Position numbers and translations under genes: made by a program. Below the pieces are notes generated by a model. That model ran no database searches, had not been told where the DNA came from, and was given only the letters and a program-made list of their open reading frames with translations. A DNA stretch of 64,000 nucleotides from Actinokineospora globicatena (GTDB taxonomy: Bacteria > Actinomycetota > Actinomycetes > Mycobacteriales > Pseudonocardiaceae). Shown piece by piece: positions 46,045 through 54,772 of this stretch. Where the stretch lies: contig NZ_JAMTCR010000004.1 of the NCBI RefSeq assembly GCF_024171945.1, positions 744,001 through 808,000 of the forward strand, read 5' to 3'. Positions within the stretch are counted from its first letter, which is position 1, and each line of letters opens with the position of its first letter.

Positions 46045-46629
46045 TCAGGCCGGGGTGCCCAGCACCGCCGCCAGCGCGGCGACCCTGGCGGGCGAGCCGC
46101 CCGCGAGCAGCCACTGCCGGGGCGTGGCGGGCTGGTCGTCGACCCGCAGGTCCGGCTGGGGGCTGGTCATGAACGCGGCGACCACCAGCGGCGGCTGGTC
46201 GTCGGGCACCGCGGCCAGCACGACCTCGAGGCCGGGCAGCACCCCGGACGGCGCGAACTGCCACGCGGGCAACCGCCAGCCACCGCGGTCCTTCCACCCG
46301 GCCAGCCGACCCGCGGCCAACCGGTGCCGGATGCGGCTGGTGTCGACCCCGACCGCGTCGGCGGCGTCGGCCACGGTGAGCGCCGAGTCGCGCAGCACGG
46401 CCTGCGCGGCCACCGCGCGGGCCCGCGAGTCGACCTCGTCACCGCGCCGCGGGGTGAGGTCGAGCCCGACGTCGGTCAGCGCGTCGCGCTGGTCGGGGGA
46501 GAAGTAGTCGGCCGGGTCCGGGTTGGCCGGGGACAACCGCCTGGCCGCCTCCTCCACCAGCTCGAGGAACTCGACCGGGCTGACCCTCAGGCCCGCTTTC
46601 GCGAGCACGTGCTCCAACGCGACCGTCAT
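46045..46629 (-). CDS. HTH protein, candidate antitoxin of the RES protein
   Basis: 194-residue DNA-binding protein. A helical N-terminus is followed by a helix-turn-helix LTVADAADAVGVDTSRIRHR (residues about 102-121) with a short winged extension (GWKDRGGWRLPAWQF). The C-terminal segment RQWLLAGGSPARVAALAA resembles the toxin-binding end of Xre/MbcA-type antitoxins. ATG 46629 is chosen over the upstream frame because TACCCT (46641-46636) ends six bases before it, which makes a leaderless mRNA. Stop and RES start are 23 bp apart, the antitoxin-first order usual for such pairs. Confidence 0.65.
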   Translation of the reverse strand: MTVALEHVLAKAGLRVSPVEFLELVEEAARRLSPANPDPADYFSPDQRDALTDVGLDLTPRRGDEVDSRARAVAAQAVLRDSALTVADAADAVGVDTSRIRHRLAAGRLAGWKDRGGWRLPAWQFAPSGVLPGLEVVLAAVPDDQPPLVVAAFMTSPQPDLRVDDQPATPRQWLLAGGSPARVAALAAVLGTPA

Positions 46630-46773
46630 GCGCCTAGGGTATCCCGGTTGTGCGGGTTCGTGCGCCTTTGTGGGAAAACTCACCTAGATCGACACGCACC
46701 GCACACGGTCAAACACCGACGGTTGTCCCACTGTAGTGCAACGGTTGGCCGGGGTTGGTACGTCCATCCGGGT

Positions 46774-48642
46774 ATGAGAGCGAAGAGGCTCACCTTGGGG
46801 GCCGTGGTCGTGGCTAGTGCGTGCGTGGCAGGGGGGATTTTCTTCGCCCAGCGGCCGGTCGACGTGGCCGGGCCCGCGCCCTACGTGCCCTCGGTGCGGT
46901 TGGTCTCCTACGACTCCTGCGCCGACGTCGAAGCCGATCTGAAGAAGGCCGCTCTCGAGCGGGTGACGCCCCACGGGTTCGACAACCGCATGTACGACGT
47001 CGGCGTGGTGCCGATGCCCGCGGAGGGGTCGGCACCGGTCGCCGGGAAGGCCCAACCGCCCGTGCAGCGCAAGGACCAGTCCAGCACCCCAGACCACTCC
47101 AGCACCAACAACCACGAGGCCGCCGCCGACGAGCCGGACCTGGTCAAGACCGACGGGCGGCGGATCGTCACCGTCGCGGACGGCCACCTGCGCGTCGTCG
47201 ACACCGCCTCCCGCACCCTCACCGCCAGCCTCGCCATGCCCGGCGGCGGCCAGGCGACCGCGCTGCTGCTCGACGGCGACCACGCCCTGGTGGCGGTGCC
47301 CCGCTACGAGGCCGTGGACCGCGACACCCCCTCCGGCGGCTCGATGACGACCTCGCTGGTCATGGTCGACCTCGCGGGCGGCGCCAGGGTCACCGGCACG
47401 CTCACCGTCGACGGCGACTACCTCGACGGCAGGCAGGTCGGGTCCGTCGCGAGGGTCGTGGCCCGCTCCCGGCCGCGTCTGGAATTCCAGTACCCGGCCA
47501 TGGGCGGCGAGGAGACCCAGTCGCTCGACCGCAACCGCGAGGTGATCAAGCAGGCGCCGCTCGACCGGTGGTTGCCGCGCGCGACCCTGGACCGGGACGG
47601 ACAGCGGACGGAGGCGAAGGTCGACTGCGGGTCGATCAGCAGGCCCTCGGGCTACACCGGGACCGCGATGCTCACCGTGTACACAGTGGACCTCCGCGCG
47701 CCGCTGGGCACCGGTGAGCCGGTGACGATCGCGGCCGACGGCGACACCCTCTACGGCACCGCGACCAGCCTCTACCTCGCCGACGACCAGCGGCAGCGGG
47801 TCGGGATCGTGCCCGCCGACGCGCGGCAGGCCGCCGAGAACACCGACATCCACCAGTTCGACATCTCCGCGCCGGGCAAGCCGACCTACGTCGCGTCCGG
47901 GTCGGTGGAGGGGGCGCTGGTCAACCAGTACGCGCTCTCCGAGCACAAGGGGAACCTCCGGGTCGCCACCACAACGGCCAAGGACAGCGCGGTCAGCGTC
48001 CTGGCCAGGCGCGGTGCCGGACTGGCCAGGATCGGCCGGGTCGGCGGGCTCGGGGTGGGGGAGCGGATCCAGTCCGTGCGCTACCTCGGCGACACCGCCT
48101 ACGTGGTCACCTTCCGCCGCACCGACCCGCTCTACACCGTGGACCTGGCCGACCCGACCGCGCCGAGGGTCACCGGCGAGTTGAAGATCACCGGCTACTC
48201 CGCCTACCTGCACCCGCTCGGCCAGGGCAGGCTGCTCGGCGTCGGCCAGGAGGCGACCGAGCAGGGGCGCGTGACCGGCACCCAGGTGTCGCTGTTCGAC
48301 ACCACGGCCGCCCCCGCGAGCCGGATCACCCAGTTCCACCTGCCCGGCGCCAACTCCGAGGTCGAGTTCGACGCGCACGCGTTCCTGCACTGGCCGGACA
48401 AGGGGTTGGTCGTCATCCCGGTCGACACCGCGCGCGGCTCCGGCGGCGTCCTGGTGCTGCGCGTCGCGGGCGACAAGATCACCGAGGTCGGCACGCTCCG
48501 GCACCCGGAGCCCTCCCGGATCGACAGCCGGGTGCGCCGGACCCTGGTCGCGGGGGGCGCGCTGTGGACGGTCTCGTCGGCGGGCGTCCAGGCGGCGGAC
48601 CTGGACACCGCGTCCCAGCTGGCCTGGGTGCCGTTCAGCTGA
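46774..48642 (+). CDS. Secreted beta-propeller domain protein
   Basis: 622-residue exported protein with a basic start, then a hydrophobic core (LGAVVVASACVAGGIFF) as signal peptide or lipobox-like anchor; the Cys is at residue 17. The beta-propeller family hallmark HEAAADEPDLVKTDGRRIVT follows a Ser/Asn-rich linker. Repeated blades include VRYLGDTAYVVTFRRTDPLY. Bacillus and archaeal relatives are cell-surface proteins of unknown function. The reading frame stays open 1.4 kb upstream, but that part is antisense to the RES and HTH genes and not coding. Its 3' end overlaps the convergent NOS gene by eight bases. Confidence 0.8.
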   Translation: MRAKRLTLGAVVVASACVAGGIFFAQRPVDVAGPAPYVPSVRLVSYDSCADVEADLKKAALERVTPHGFDNRMYDVGVVPMPAEGSAPVAGKAQPPVQRKDQSSTPDHSSTNNHEAAADEPDLVKTDGRRIVTVADGHLRVVDTASRTLTASLAMPGGGQATALLLDGDHALVAVPRYEAVDRDTPSGGSMTTSLVMVDLAGGARVTGTLTVDGDYLDGRQVGSVARVVARSRPRLEFQYPAMGGEETQSLDRNREVIKQAPLDRWLPRATLDRDGQRTEAKVDCGSISRPSGYTGTAMLTVYTVDLRAPLGTGEPVTIAADGDTLYGTATSLYLADDQRQRVGIVPADARQAAENTDIHQFDISAPGKPTYVASGSVEGALVNQYALSEHKGNLRVATTTAKDSAVSVLARRGAGLARIGRVGGLGVGERIQSVRYLGDTAYVVTFRRTDPLYTVDLADPTAPRVTGELKITGYSAYLHPLGQGRLLGVGQEATEQGRVTGTQVSLFDTTAAPASRITQFHLPGANSEVEFDAHAFLHWPDKGLVVIPVDTARGSGGVLVLRVAGDKITEVGTLRHPEPSRIDSRVRRTLVAGGALWTVSSAGVQAADLDTASQLAWVPFS

Positions 48643-50083
48643 TCGGCGAGCGGGTGCCCCGCAGGTAGGACCACAGCGGCGGGCCGTGCTCCACCCCGAC
48701 CGGCAGCGTCGGCGGGATCCCGTGCAGCGCGGCCCTGGTCGCGTCGTCGTCGGCGACGAACTCCGGGCGCAGGTGGTCGGTGTCGTAGTAGCGGTGGAAC
48801 ACCGGTGTCTGCCCGCCCGACATCGGCGGCACGATCCAGCTCCAGTCCGCCGGGCACCGCCTGCCCGCGCTCTCCTCGCGCTCCAGGTGCTTGAGGAACC
48901 GCGCGGACTCGGTGTGGTGGTCGCTGATGGTGACGCCCGCCTCGGCGAACGAGTGCAGCACGGCGATGTTGAGCTCCACCAGCGCCCGGTCCCGCCACAG
49001 CGTGGTCTCCCGGGAGGTGTCCAGGCCGAGCCGGGCGGCCAGCACCGGCAGCAGGTCGTAGCGGTCGTGGTCGGCGAGGTTGCGGGCGCCGATCTCGGTG
49101 CCCAGGTACCAGCCGTTGAACGGGGCGGCCGGGTAGTCGACGCCGCCCACGCGCAGCCGCATCGAGCTGATCGTCGGCACCGCGTGCCAGCGCAGGCCCA
49201 GCTCGGCGAACCACGGGTGCTCCGGGTGGGTCAGCTCGACCTCGGCGACCACGTCCGGGGGCAGGGTGAACAGCCGGGGGCGGCCGTCCGGGCCGGACAC
49301 CACCAGCGGCAGCACGTCGAACCCGCCGCGGCGCGCCGGTGGCCACCACCCCAGCTTCGTGACGGCGTCGGTGAACGCGGCGTAGCGGGGGTCGCCCAGC
49401 GGGCGCCCGCCCTCGGTCGCCGCCGGGTAGCCCGCGTAGCGGATCAGCTGCTCGTTCCAGATCCGGGGGCCGGGCCTGCCGGGGGCGTCCGGCGCGAAGA
49501 TGGTGATCAACGGTCGGATGCGGCCACCGTTGGTAGCCAGTCGCAGATGCTGCTCACACTGCTTGGCTACCTCGACCGGGTGGTGCACGGCGCGCATGTC
49601 ACGGACCCGCATGCTCCGCCAGTAGAGCCGCCCGATGCAGCGGGCACTGTTGCGCCAGGCGACCCGGGCGCCGTGCGCGAGTTCCGCGGTGGTGTGCCGG
49701 TAGCTGCCGGTCAGCTCGATCTCGGCGCGCACCCAGGCGATCCGCTTCGCCGCCGGACCCGCGCCGGGGTTCTCGGCGTGGAACAGCTCGAGGAATTCCA
49801 CCGCCTCGTCCACGTCGGCCACGCCGTCGGGCCGCACCGAGGTCCGCTGCTCTGCGGGTGGTGCCCAGGTGCCGGTCTGCGCGGGGATGAGCGGGGTGGC
49901 GGCGGTCGGGACCGGACATCGCGCCTGGGTGGCCGCGGGGACGGCGGGCACCGGGAGACTGGTCGGCGCGGGCTCCGGGAGCGCGGGCGGCGCGGACGAC
50001 ACCGGCGGGGTGGGGGGTACCGAGGGCGCGGGGAGAGCGGACACCGCGGGGTGGACGGGCGGTGCCCAGGTCGGACCGGTCAC
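48635..50083 (-). CDS. nos: Bacterial nitric oxide synthase (oxygenase domain)
   Basis: 482-residue NOS oxygenase that makes NO from arginine using haem and tetrahydro-pterin/folate; it needs an external reductase. The haem-ligand Cys is in WRNSARCIGRLYWRS (Cys149 from this start). Substrate and pterin pocket segments FNGWYLGTEIGARNLADHDR and DHHTESARFLKH are intact. It carries an extra Pro/Ala-rich N-terminal tail of about 85 residues not seen in Bacillus NOS. GTG 50083 has TAGGTT (50096-50091) seven bases upstream; the frame opens at 50122. No P450 or nitration partner is adjacent, so signalling or stress protection is as likely as biosynthesis. Confidence 0.9.
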   Translation of the reverse strand: MTGPTWAPPVHPAVSALPAPSVPPTPPVSSAPPALPEPAPTSLPVPAVPAATQARCPVPTAATPLIPAQTGTWAPPAEQRTSVRPDGVADVDEAVEFLELFHAENPGAGPAAKRIAWVRAEIELTGSYRHTTAELAHGARVAWRNSARCIGRLYWRSMRVRDMRAVHHPVEVAKQCEQHLRLATNGGRIRPLITIFAPDAPGRPGPRIWNEQLIRYAGYPAATEGGRPLGDPRYAAFTDAVTKLGWWPPARRGGFDVLPLVVSGPDGRPRLFTLPPDVVAEVELTHPEHPWFAELGLRWHAVPTISSMRLRVGGVDYPAAPFNGWYLGTEIGARNLADHDRYDLLPVLAARLGLDTSRETTLWRDRALVELNIAVLHSFAEAGVTISDHHTESARFLKHLEREESAGRRCPADWSWIVPPMSGGQTPVFHRYYDTDHLRPEFVADDDATRAALHGIPPTLPVGVEHGPPLWSYLRGTRSPIS

Positions 50084-50440
50084 CCGGCAGAACCTACCCG
50101 CCCGCTCGGGTGACCCCGGCAAGTCTCACTCGATCGGGTCACAGGGTAAAGCCATAAGGCAGAATCGCCGCGGACGGTCCGGCGGCGGGGCCGCAATGCG
50201 TTCCGTGTGCGGACCACGCCGCCGAACCCGTGGCGGTAAGGCCATTCGGTCGAGCAGCGGTGGCGGTGGTCACCTCCGGGAATACCCGATCGCCCACGGG
50301 GGCAATTCCGCTACCACTCATTCGATGTGGTGCCACCCGATGAGGTGAATGATGACGGTTAGTCGAAGCCACCGTGAACTACTCATCGGTTCGGTGCCGC
50401 AATGCCGGGCCGGGTGCGCGCGGTCCGGTGTGGGCGGTAC
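50084..50440. other. 357-bp intergenic region
   Basis: Beyond the predicted -10 of the NOS gene at its left edge, I see no gene, repeat or strong hairpin here. Open frames are short, without good starts or recognisable products. Confidence 0.4.
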
Positions 50441-50833
50441 TCAGATGGCGAACACGGCGCCGGTCGCGGTCGCCAGCTGGCAGCGGTTGCCGAACACCGC
50501 GCGGTAATGCACCGGCTTGCGGCCCCACAGGCCGACGGCGACCACGGTCACCGGGTCGTACTCCAGCGTGCACATCGCGTCCGGGCGCACGTTGAGCTTC
50601 TCGAACCGGCCGTTGACCTGCGAGAGCTGCGCGCACGCGGTGACCGCGTCGGTGTGCGAGCCGCCGTCGGGCGCGCAGCGCAGCACCCCGAGTCTTGGCA
50701 GGTCACCGGCGCGGCTGACGGTCAGCACGAACCCGGCGCGGACCGGGGCTATGGTCGCCTGGGCGGTCGTCGCGGGTACCAGCGCGGCCACCGCGGCGCA
50801 CGCGGCCGCGACAGCGAGGGACTTTGCGGACAT
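50441..50833 (-). CDS. Subtilisin-inhibitor-like (SSI) secreted protease inhibitor
   Basis: 130-residue exported protein with a signal peptide ending near ATTAQA (about 26), then a mature SSI (I16) domain. The four Cys of the family are Cys53/Cys67 and Cys88/Cys118. The spacing Cys88-Cys118 equals that of SSI Cys71-Cys101, which puts the reactive bond at Leu90-Glu91 (CTLEYDP, against CPMVYDP in SSI). A Leu P1 predicts inhibition of subtilisin- or chymotrypsin-like enzymes. AAGGAG precedes ATG 50833. SSI proteins usually control the producer's own secreted proteases. Confidence 0.85.
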   Translation of the reverse strand: MSAKSLAVAAACAAVAALVPATTAQATIAPVRAGFVLTVSRAGDLPRLGVLRCAPDGGSHTDAVTACAQLSQVNGRFEKLNVRPDAMCTLEYDPVTVVAVGLWGRKPVHYRAVFGNRCQLATATGAVFAI

Positions 50834-51069
50834 GTCGGATCACTCCTTCTCGGCGGCCTGCTTTACCCGCCGAATGGGTGTAGGGAAAACACGGCCCGGC
50901 CGGAGGTCGACGAACCGGACGATTCCGAGGGTAGGTCTTCCGGAATTGTCTCGCGGTCCGGGGCCTCTGGCGCTCGGGTGCTCCCCGATGCTATTCATGT
51001 CGCCGCACTCGTCGACAAGATCGACTGGTCGTTACTTCCTTAAGTAGGCTTGGGTGAGGGGTCCTTTCT

Positions 51070-52149
51070 GTGGGCGGAATTACACGTGCGGCTAAGGCGT
51101 CGCGGGACCGTTTGTCCGACCGGGTCGCGATCGGCATGCTGCTCAAGGCGTTCCCGCCCGAGGAGGTCGACGCCGCGATCGACGCGGCGGGCGCGCGGGA
51201 GCAGCGCTCGCGCGCGCTGCCCGCGCGGACAATGGTCTACTTCACCCTCGCCTTATGGCTCTTCGGCGGGGCCGGGTACGACGCGGTGCTGGCCAGGCTG
51301 ACCGCGGGCATGCGCTGGGCCGGGGTGGCGACCGGGACCCGCTCGGCGCCGAGCACCGGGTCGATCACCAAGGCCCGCAAGCGGCTCGGGCCCGAGGTGA
51401 TGCGCAGGCTGTTCCTCGGCCGGGCGGCCGCCGACCGGGCCGAGGCGGCGCGCTGGCGCGGGATGCGGGTCTGCACGCTCGACGCGGGCGTGGTCGACAT
51501 CCCCGACACCGCCGCCAACCTCGCCGCGTACGACCACTCCAAGGTCCGGGTCTCGGTGCTGGCGGGCCACGACACCGGCTCGCTGCTCGATGTCGCGGTC
51601 GGGTCGCCGCAAGAGGAGTTGGGCACCAGGGTGCTCGACACGATCAGCCCGGGCACCCTGGTCGTCGCCCACCGCGGCGCCGGCGAGCAGGACCTGTGGC
51701 GGGCGGCGGCCAACCGGGGCGCTGACCTGCTGTGGCGGGCGCGCGCGCCGATCGCGCTGCCCCGGCTGCACGTGCTGCCGGACGGCTCGTTCCTGTCCAG
51801 GATGCTCGCCGACGGCGATCCGGTGACCGACTCGCTCGCGGTGCGCGTGCTGCAGTCACCGGACGCGGTATTGGTCACCACGCTGCTCGACCCGGACCAG
51901 GCGCCCGCCGCCGAGCTCGCGGCGCTGCACCGCAGCAGGTGGCGGTTCGAGGCGCTGTTCGAATCGCTCGAGGCGGGACCGGTCGCGCTGCGGTCGCAGG
52001 ATCCGCACGGCGTGGCGCAAGAGCTGTGGGCGATGCTCTGCGTGTACCAAGCTGTGCACCCGTGGCGTCGTAAGGAAGCGGCCGGGCGCGGCGCGATCGC
52101 GGGTCCGGGCGGGTTCGGGATGCCGCACCGGCGGGGTACCCACCAGTAA
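51070..52149 (+). CDS. IS4-family transposase-like protein, middle catalytic residue lost
   Basis: 359-residue protein aligning in pattern with IS4 transposases. The N-terminal domain is LPARTMVYFTLALWLF. LDAGVVDIPDTAANLAAYDH carries the first Asp, LLWRARAPIALPRLHVLPDG follows, and RSRWRFEALFESLEAG carries the final Glu. The second Asp, normally in LLLADRGF, is His here (LVVAHRGAGE), and the C-terminus is short. No inverted ends or target duplication are visible. It is either a decaying remnant or a domesticated protein. The oxidoreductase gene follows after 18 bp with its own SD. Confidence 0.7.
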   Translation: MGGITRAAKASRDRLSDRVAIGMLLKAFPPEEVDAAIDAAGAREQRSRALPARTMVYFTLALWLFGGAGYDAVLARLTAGMRWAGVATGTRSAPSTGSITKARKRLGPEVMRRLFLGRAAADRAEAARWRGMRVCTLDAGVVDIPDTAANLAAYDHSKVRVSVLAGHDTGSLLDVAVGSPQEELGTRVLDTISPGTLVVAHRGAGEQDLWRAAANRGADLLWRARAPIALPRLHVLPDGSFLSRMLADGDPVTDSLAVRVLQSPDAVLVTTLLDPDQAPAAELAALHRSRWRFEALFESLEAGPVALRSQDPHGVAQELWAMLCVYQAVHPWRRKEAAGRGAIAGPGGFGMPHRRGTHQ

Positions 52150-52167
52150 CGAGCGGGAGGAGCGCGG

Positions 52168-53223
52168 ATGACGACCGACGCGGGAGTGGCCCTGATCGGG
52201 TACGGGCTGGCGGGCAGCGCGTTCCACGCGCCGTTCATCGCCGCCACCGCGGGCCTGCGGCTGGCCGCCGTCGTCACCGGCGACGCCGGTCGCGCCGCCG
52301 AGGTGCGCCAGCGCTATCCGGACACCGAGGTGATCGGGTCGGTCGACGAGCTGTGGCGGCGCGCTGGGGAGTACGACCTCGCCGTCGTCGCGTCACCGAA
52401 CCGGCACCACCACGACCAGGCGACCGCCGCGTTGACCGCCGGGCTCTCGGTCGTCGTCGACAAACCCGCCGCCGCCACTGGCGCGCAGGTCCGCGACCTC
52501 GCCGCCACCGCCGCGCGCGTGGGGCGGGTGTTCACCACCTTCCAGAACCGGCGCTGGGACGGCGACTTCCGCACCGTGCGGCGGCTGCTCGACGACGGCG
52601 ACCTGGCGGGCGTGACCCGGTTCGAGTCGCGGTTCGAGCGCGCCGCCGCGCCGGTCAAGTCCGGCTGGAAGGGCAGCGCCGACCCGGCCGACCTCGCCGA
52701 CATCCGCTACGACCTGGGCAGCCACCTCATCGACCAAGCGGTCGTGCTGTTCGGTCGGCCGCGCACGGTCTTCGCCGAGGTCCAGGCGACCCGCGCGGGT
52801 GCGCCGTCGCCGGAGGACGCGACCATCCTGCTCACGCACGCGGGTGGGGTCCGCTCGTACCTGCGGGTCAGCAAGGCGTCCGCGCCGGTCGGCCCCCGGT
52901 TCGCCGTGGCGGGTCCCGATGTGGGGTACCACTGCTGGGGGCTCGACCCGCAGGAAGCGGCGTCGCGGTCCGGTCGGCTGCCGACCGAGCCGGGTTTCGG
53001 CGCCTACCCGGAGTCCCAGTGGGGCGAGGTGGTCACCGCGTCCGGCAGCCGCCGCGTCCCGACCCTCGACGGCGACTACCTGGGGTTCTACGCGGCCCTG
53101 GCGGCTTGCCTGCGCGGTGCGGGCCCGAACCCGGTGCCGCCGGAGGAGACCGCCGACGTCGCGGACACGATCGACGCGGCCTTCCGGTCCGCCGAACTCG
53201 GAGTGCCGGTCGACGTCACCTGA
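52168..53223 (+). CDS. Gfo/Idh/MocA-family NAD(P)-dependent oxidoreductase
   Basis: 351-residue dehydrogenase. The Rossmann nucleotide-binding domain begins VALIGYGLAGSAFHAPFI, continues to VVASPNRHHHDQ and reaches VVDKPAA (the family EKP motif, here DKP). The C-terminal substrate domain has DLGSHLIDQAVVLFG, with the conserved His and Asp of this superfamily. Family members oxidise or reduce sugars, cyclitols or pigments; the substrate is unknown. GGGAGGAG lies five bases before ATG 52168. The MFS gene follows after 37 bp. Confidence 0.9.
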   Translation: MTTDAGVALIGYGLAGSAFHAPFIAATAGLRLAAVVTGDAGRAAEVRQRYPDTEVIGSVDELWRRAGEYDLAVVASPNRHHHDQATAALTAGLSVVVDKPAAATGAQVRDLAATAARVGRVFTTFQNRRWDGDFRTVRRLLDDGDLAGVTRFESRFERAAAPVKSGWKGSADPADLADIRYDLGSHLIDQAVVLFGRPRTVFAEVQATRAGAPSPEDATILLTHAGGVRSYLRVSKASAPVGPRFAVAGPDVGYHCWGLDPQEAASRSGRLPTEPGFGAYPESQWGEVVTASGSRRVPTLDGDYLGFYAALAACLRGAGPNPVPPEETADVADTIDAAFRSAELGVPVDVT

Positions 53224-53260
53224 TCGTGCGAACAGCGCCCGCGACGGGTAGGACGATGGG

Positions 53261-54673
53261 GTGACCGACCCCGATCCCCGCCGGTGGCGCGCGCTCGCGG
53301 TGACCCAGACCGCGGGGTTCATGAGCCTGCTCGACGTCAGCATCGTCAACGTCGCCCTCCCGTCCATGCAGACCGACCTCGGCGCGGGCGCGGGCGGCAT
53401 CCAGTGGGTCGTCTCCGGCTACGCGCTGACCTTCGGGTTGTCGCTGGTCGCGGGCGGGCGGCTGGGCGACGCGCTGGGCCGCAGGCGGATGTTCCTGATC
53501 GCGCTGTCGGTGTTCGTGCTGACCAGCGCGCTGGCCGGGGCGGCGCCGAACCTCACCTGGCTGGTGCTGGCCCGGCTGGCGCAGGGGCTCGCCGGTGGCC
53601 TGCTCACCCCGCAGAACTCCGGGTTGATCCAGGACCTGTTCCAGGGCGCGGAGCGGGGCAAGGCCTTCGGCGTGCTCGGCGCGACCATCGGGGTGTCCAC
53701 GGCGGTCGGCCCGATCGCGGGTGGGCTGATCCTGGCCTGGTTCGGCGATCCCGAGGGCTGGCCGTGGGTGTTCTACGTCAACCTGCCGATCGGTGTCGTG
53801 GCGCTCGTGCTCGCCATGCGGCTGCTGCCCAAGGACAAGCCGTCCGGTCGCGCCGACATCGACGTCCTCGGTGCGGCGCTGCTCGGCGCGACCGTGCTGG
53901 CCGTGCTGTTCCCGCTGGTCAGGGCCGAGAGCGGGGGACTGGTCGGGCTGTGGTGGCTGTTCCCGGTCGCCGTCGCGCTCGGCTGGGCGTTCGTGCGGTG
54001 GGAGCGGCGGGTGGTCCGGCGCGGCCGGGCGCCGCTGCTGGACTCGCGGCTGTTCACCGAGACCCCCGGTTACGTCGCGGGCGCGGGCATCGGGCTCGCC
54101 TACTTCTGCGGGTTCTCCGGGATCTGGCTGGTGTTCGCGGTCTTCTTCCAGGCCGGTCTCGGCTACACCCCGCTGGAGTCCGGGTTGGCCGTCACCCCGT
54201 TCGCCATCGGGTCCGCGGTGGCCGCCGCCGTCGCGGGCAGGCTCGTCGCGCGCTGGGGACGGCTGATCACCGTGCTGGGGCTCACGGCGGTCGGTGTCGG
54301 TCTTGCCGCCGTCGCGGTGCTGTTGCTCTTGGTGCCTGGCCCGGCTGCCGGGGTGTGGATCGTGGTCCCGATGGTGCTCGCCGGCGTCGGTGGTGGCGCG
54401 GTGATCTCCCCGAACACCACGTTGACCCTCACCTCGGTGCCCAACCGACTGGCCGGGGTCGCGGGCGGGGTGCTGCAGACCGGGCAGCGCATCGGCACGG
54501 CGGTGGGCACGGCGACGCTGGCCGCGGTGTTCCACGCGGTGCTCGGCGGGACCGGCCGCTACCCGGCGGCGATCGCGGTGGCGCTGTTCGCCGCCGTCGC
54601 CCTGGTGGCCGTCGCGTTCGTGCTCGCCGTGCGCGACTGGCGGGTGTCGACCCGGGTGCCGCAAGGCGGCTGA
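53261..54673 (+). CDS. MFS transporter, DHA2 (14-helix drug:H+ antiporter) family
   Basis: 470-residue membrane protein with fourteen predicted helices. Family motifs include FMSLLDVSIVNVALPSMQTD (helix 1), GRLGDALGRRRMFL (loop 2-3, motif A) and VLGATIGVSTAVGPIAGG (motif C of antiporters). It is typical of EmrB/QacA-like efflux pumps for hydrophobic or cationic compounds. GTG 53261 has TAGGAC six bases upstream and no strong SD. It may be transcribed with the Gfo/Idh gene or from its own leaderless promoter. Confidence 0.9.
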   Translation: MTDPDPRRWRALAVTQTAGFMSLLDVSIVNVALPSMQTDLGAGAGGIQWVVSGYALTFGLSLVAGGRLGDALGRRRMFLIALSVFVLTSALAGAAPNLTWLVLARLAQGLAGGLLTPQNSGLIQDLFQGAERGKAFGVLGATIGVSTAVGPIAGGLILAWFGDPEGWPWVFYVNLPIGVVALVLAMRLLPKDKPSGRADIDVLGAALLGATVLAVLFPLVRAESGGLVGLWWLFPVAVALGWAFVRWERRVVRRGRAPLLDSRLFTETPGYVAGAGIGLAYFCGFSGIWLVFAVFFQAGLGYTPLESGLAVTPFAIGSAVAAAVAGRLVARWGRLITVLGLTAVGVGLAAVAVLLLLVPGPAAGVWIVVPMVLAGVGGGAVISPNTTLTLTSVPNRLAGVAGGVLQTGQRIGTAVGTATLAAVFHAVLGGTGRYPAAIAVALFAAVALVAVAFVLAVRDWRVSTRVPQGG

Positions 54674-54772
54674 GTGGGAAAGTTTCCGTACGGTCGCTGG
54701 GTTTTCCCGTCGGTGTTTATTACGCTAGCCGTCGGAGTTGATCACACCCAGTCCCCGGCGAAAGGTCCTCCC

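Noticed and set aside
45310-46773. In-frame upstream extension of the beta-propeller protein
   Set aside because: Arg/Pro-rich and antisense to the RES and HTH genes; the signal peptide begins at 46774.
50139-50372. 77-codon minus-strand frame between NOS and SSI genes
   Set aside because: No SD, no recognisable domain and ordinary composition for a random GC-rich frame.
51030-51069. Possible left inverted repeat of the IS4-like gene (around CTTAAGTAGG)
   Set aside because: No matching right end was found after 52149, so it is not called as a terminal repeat.
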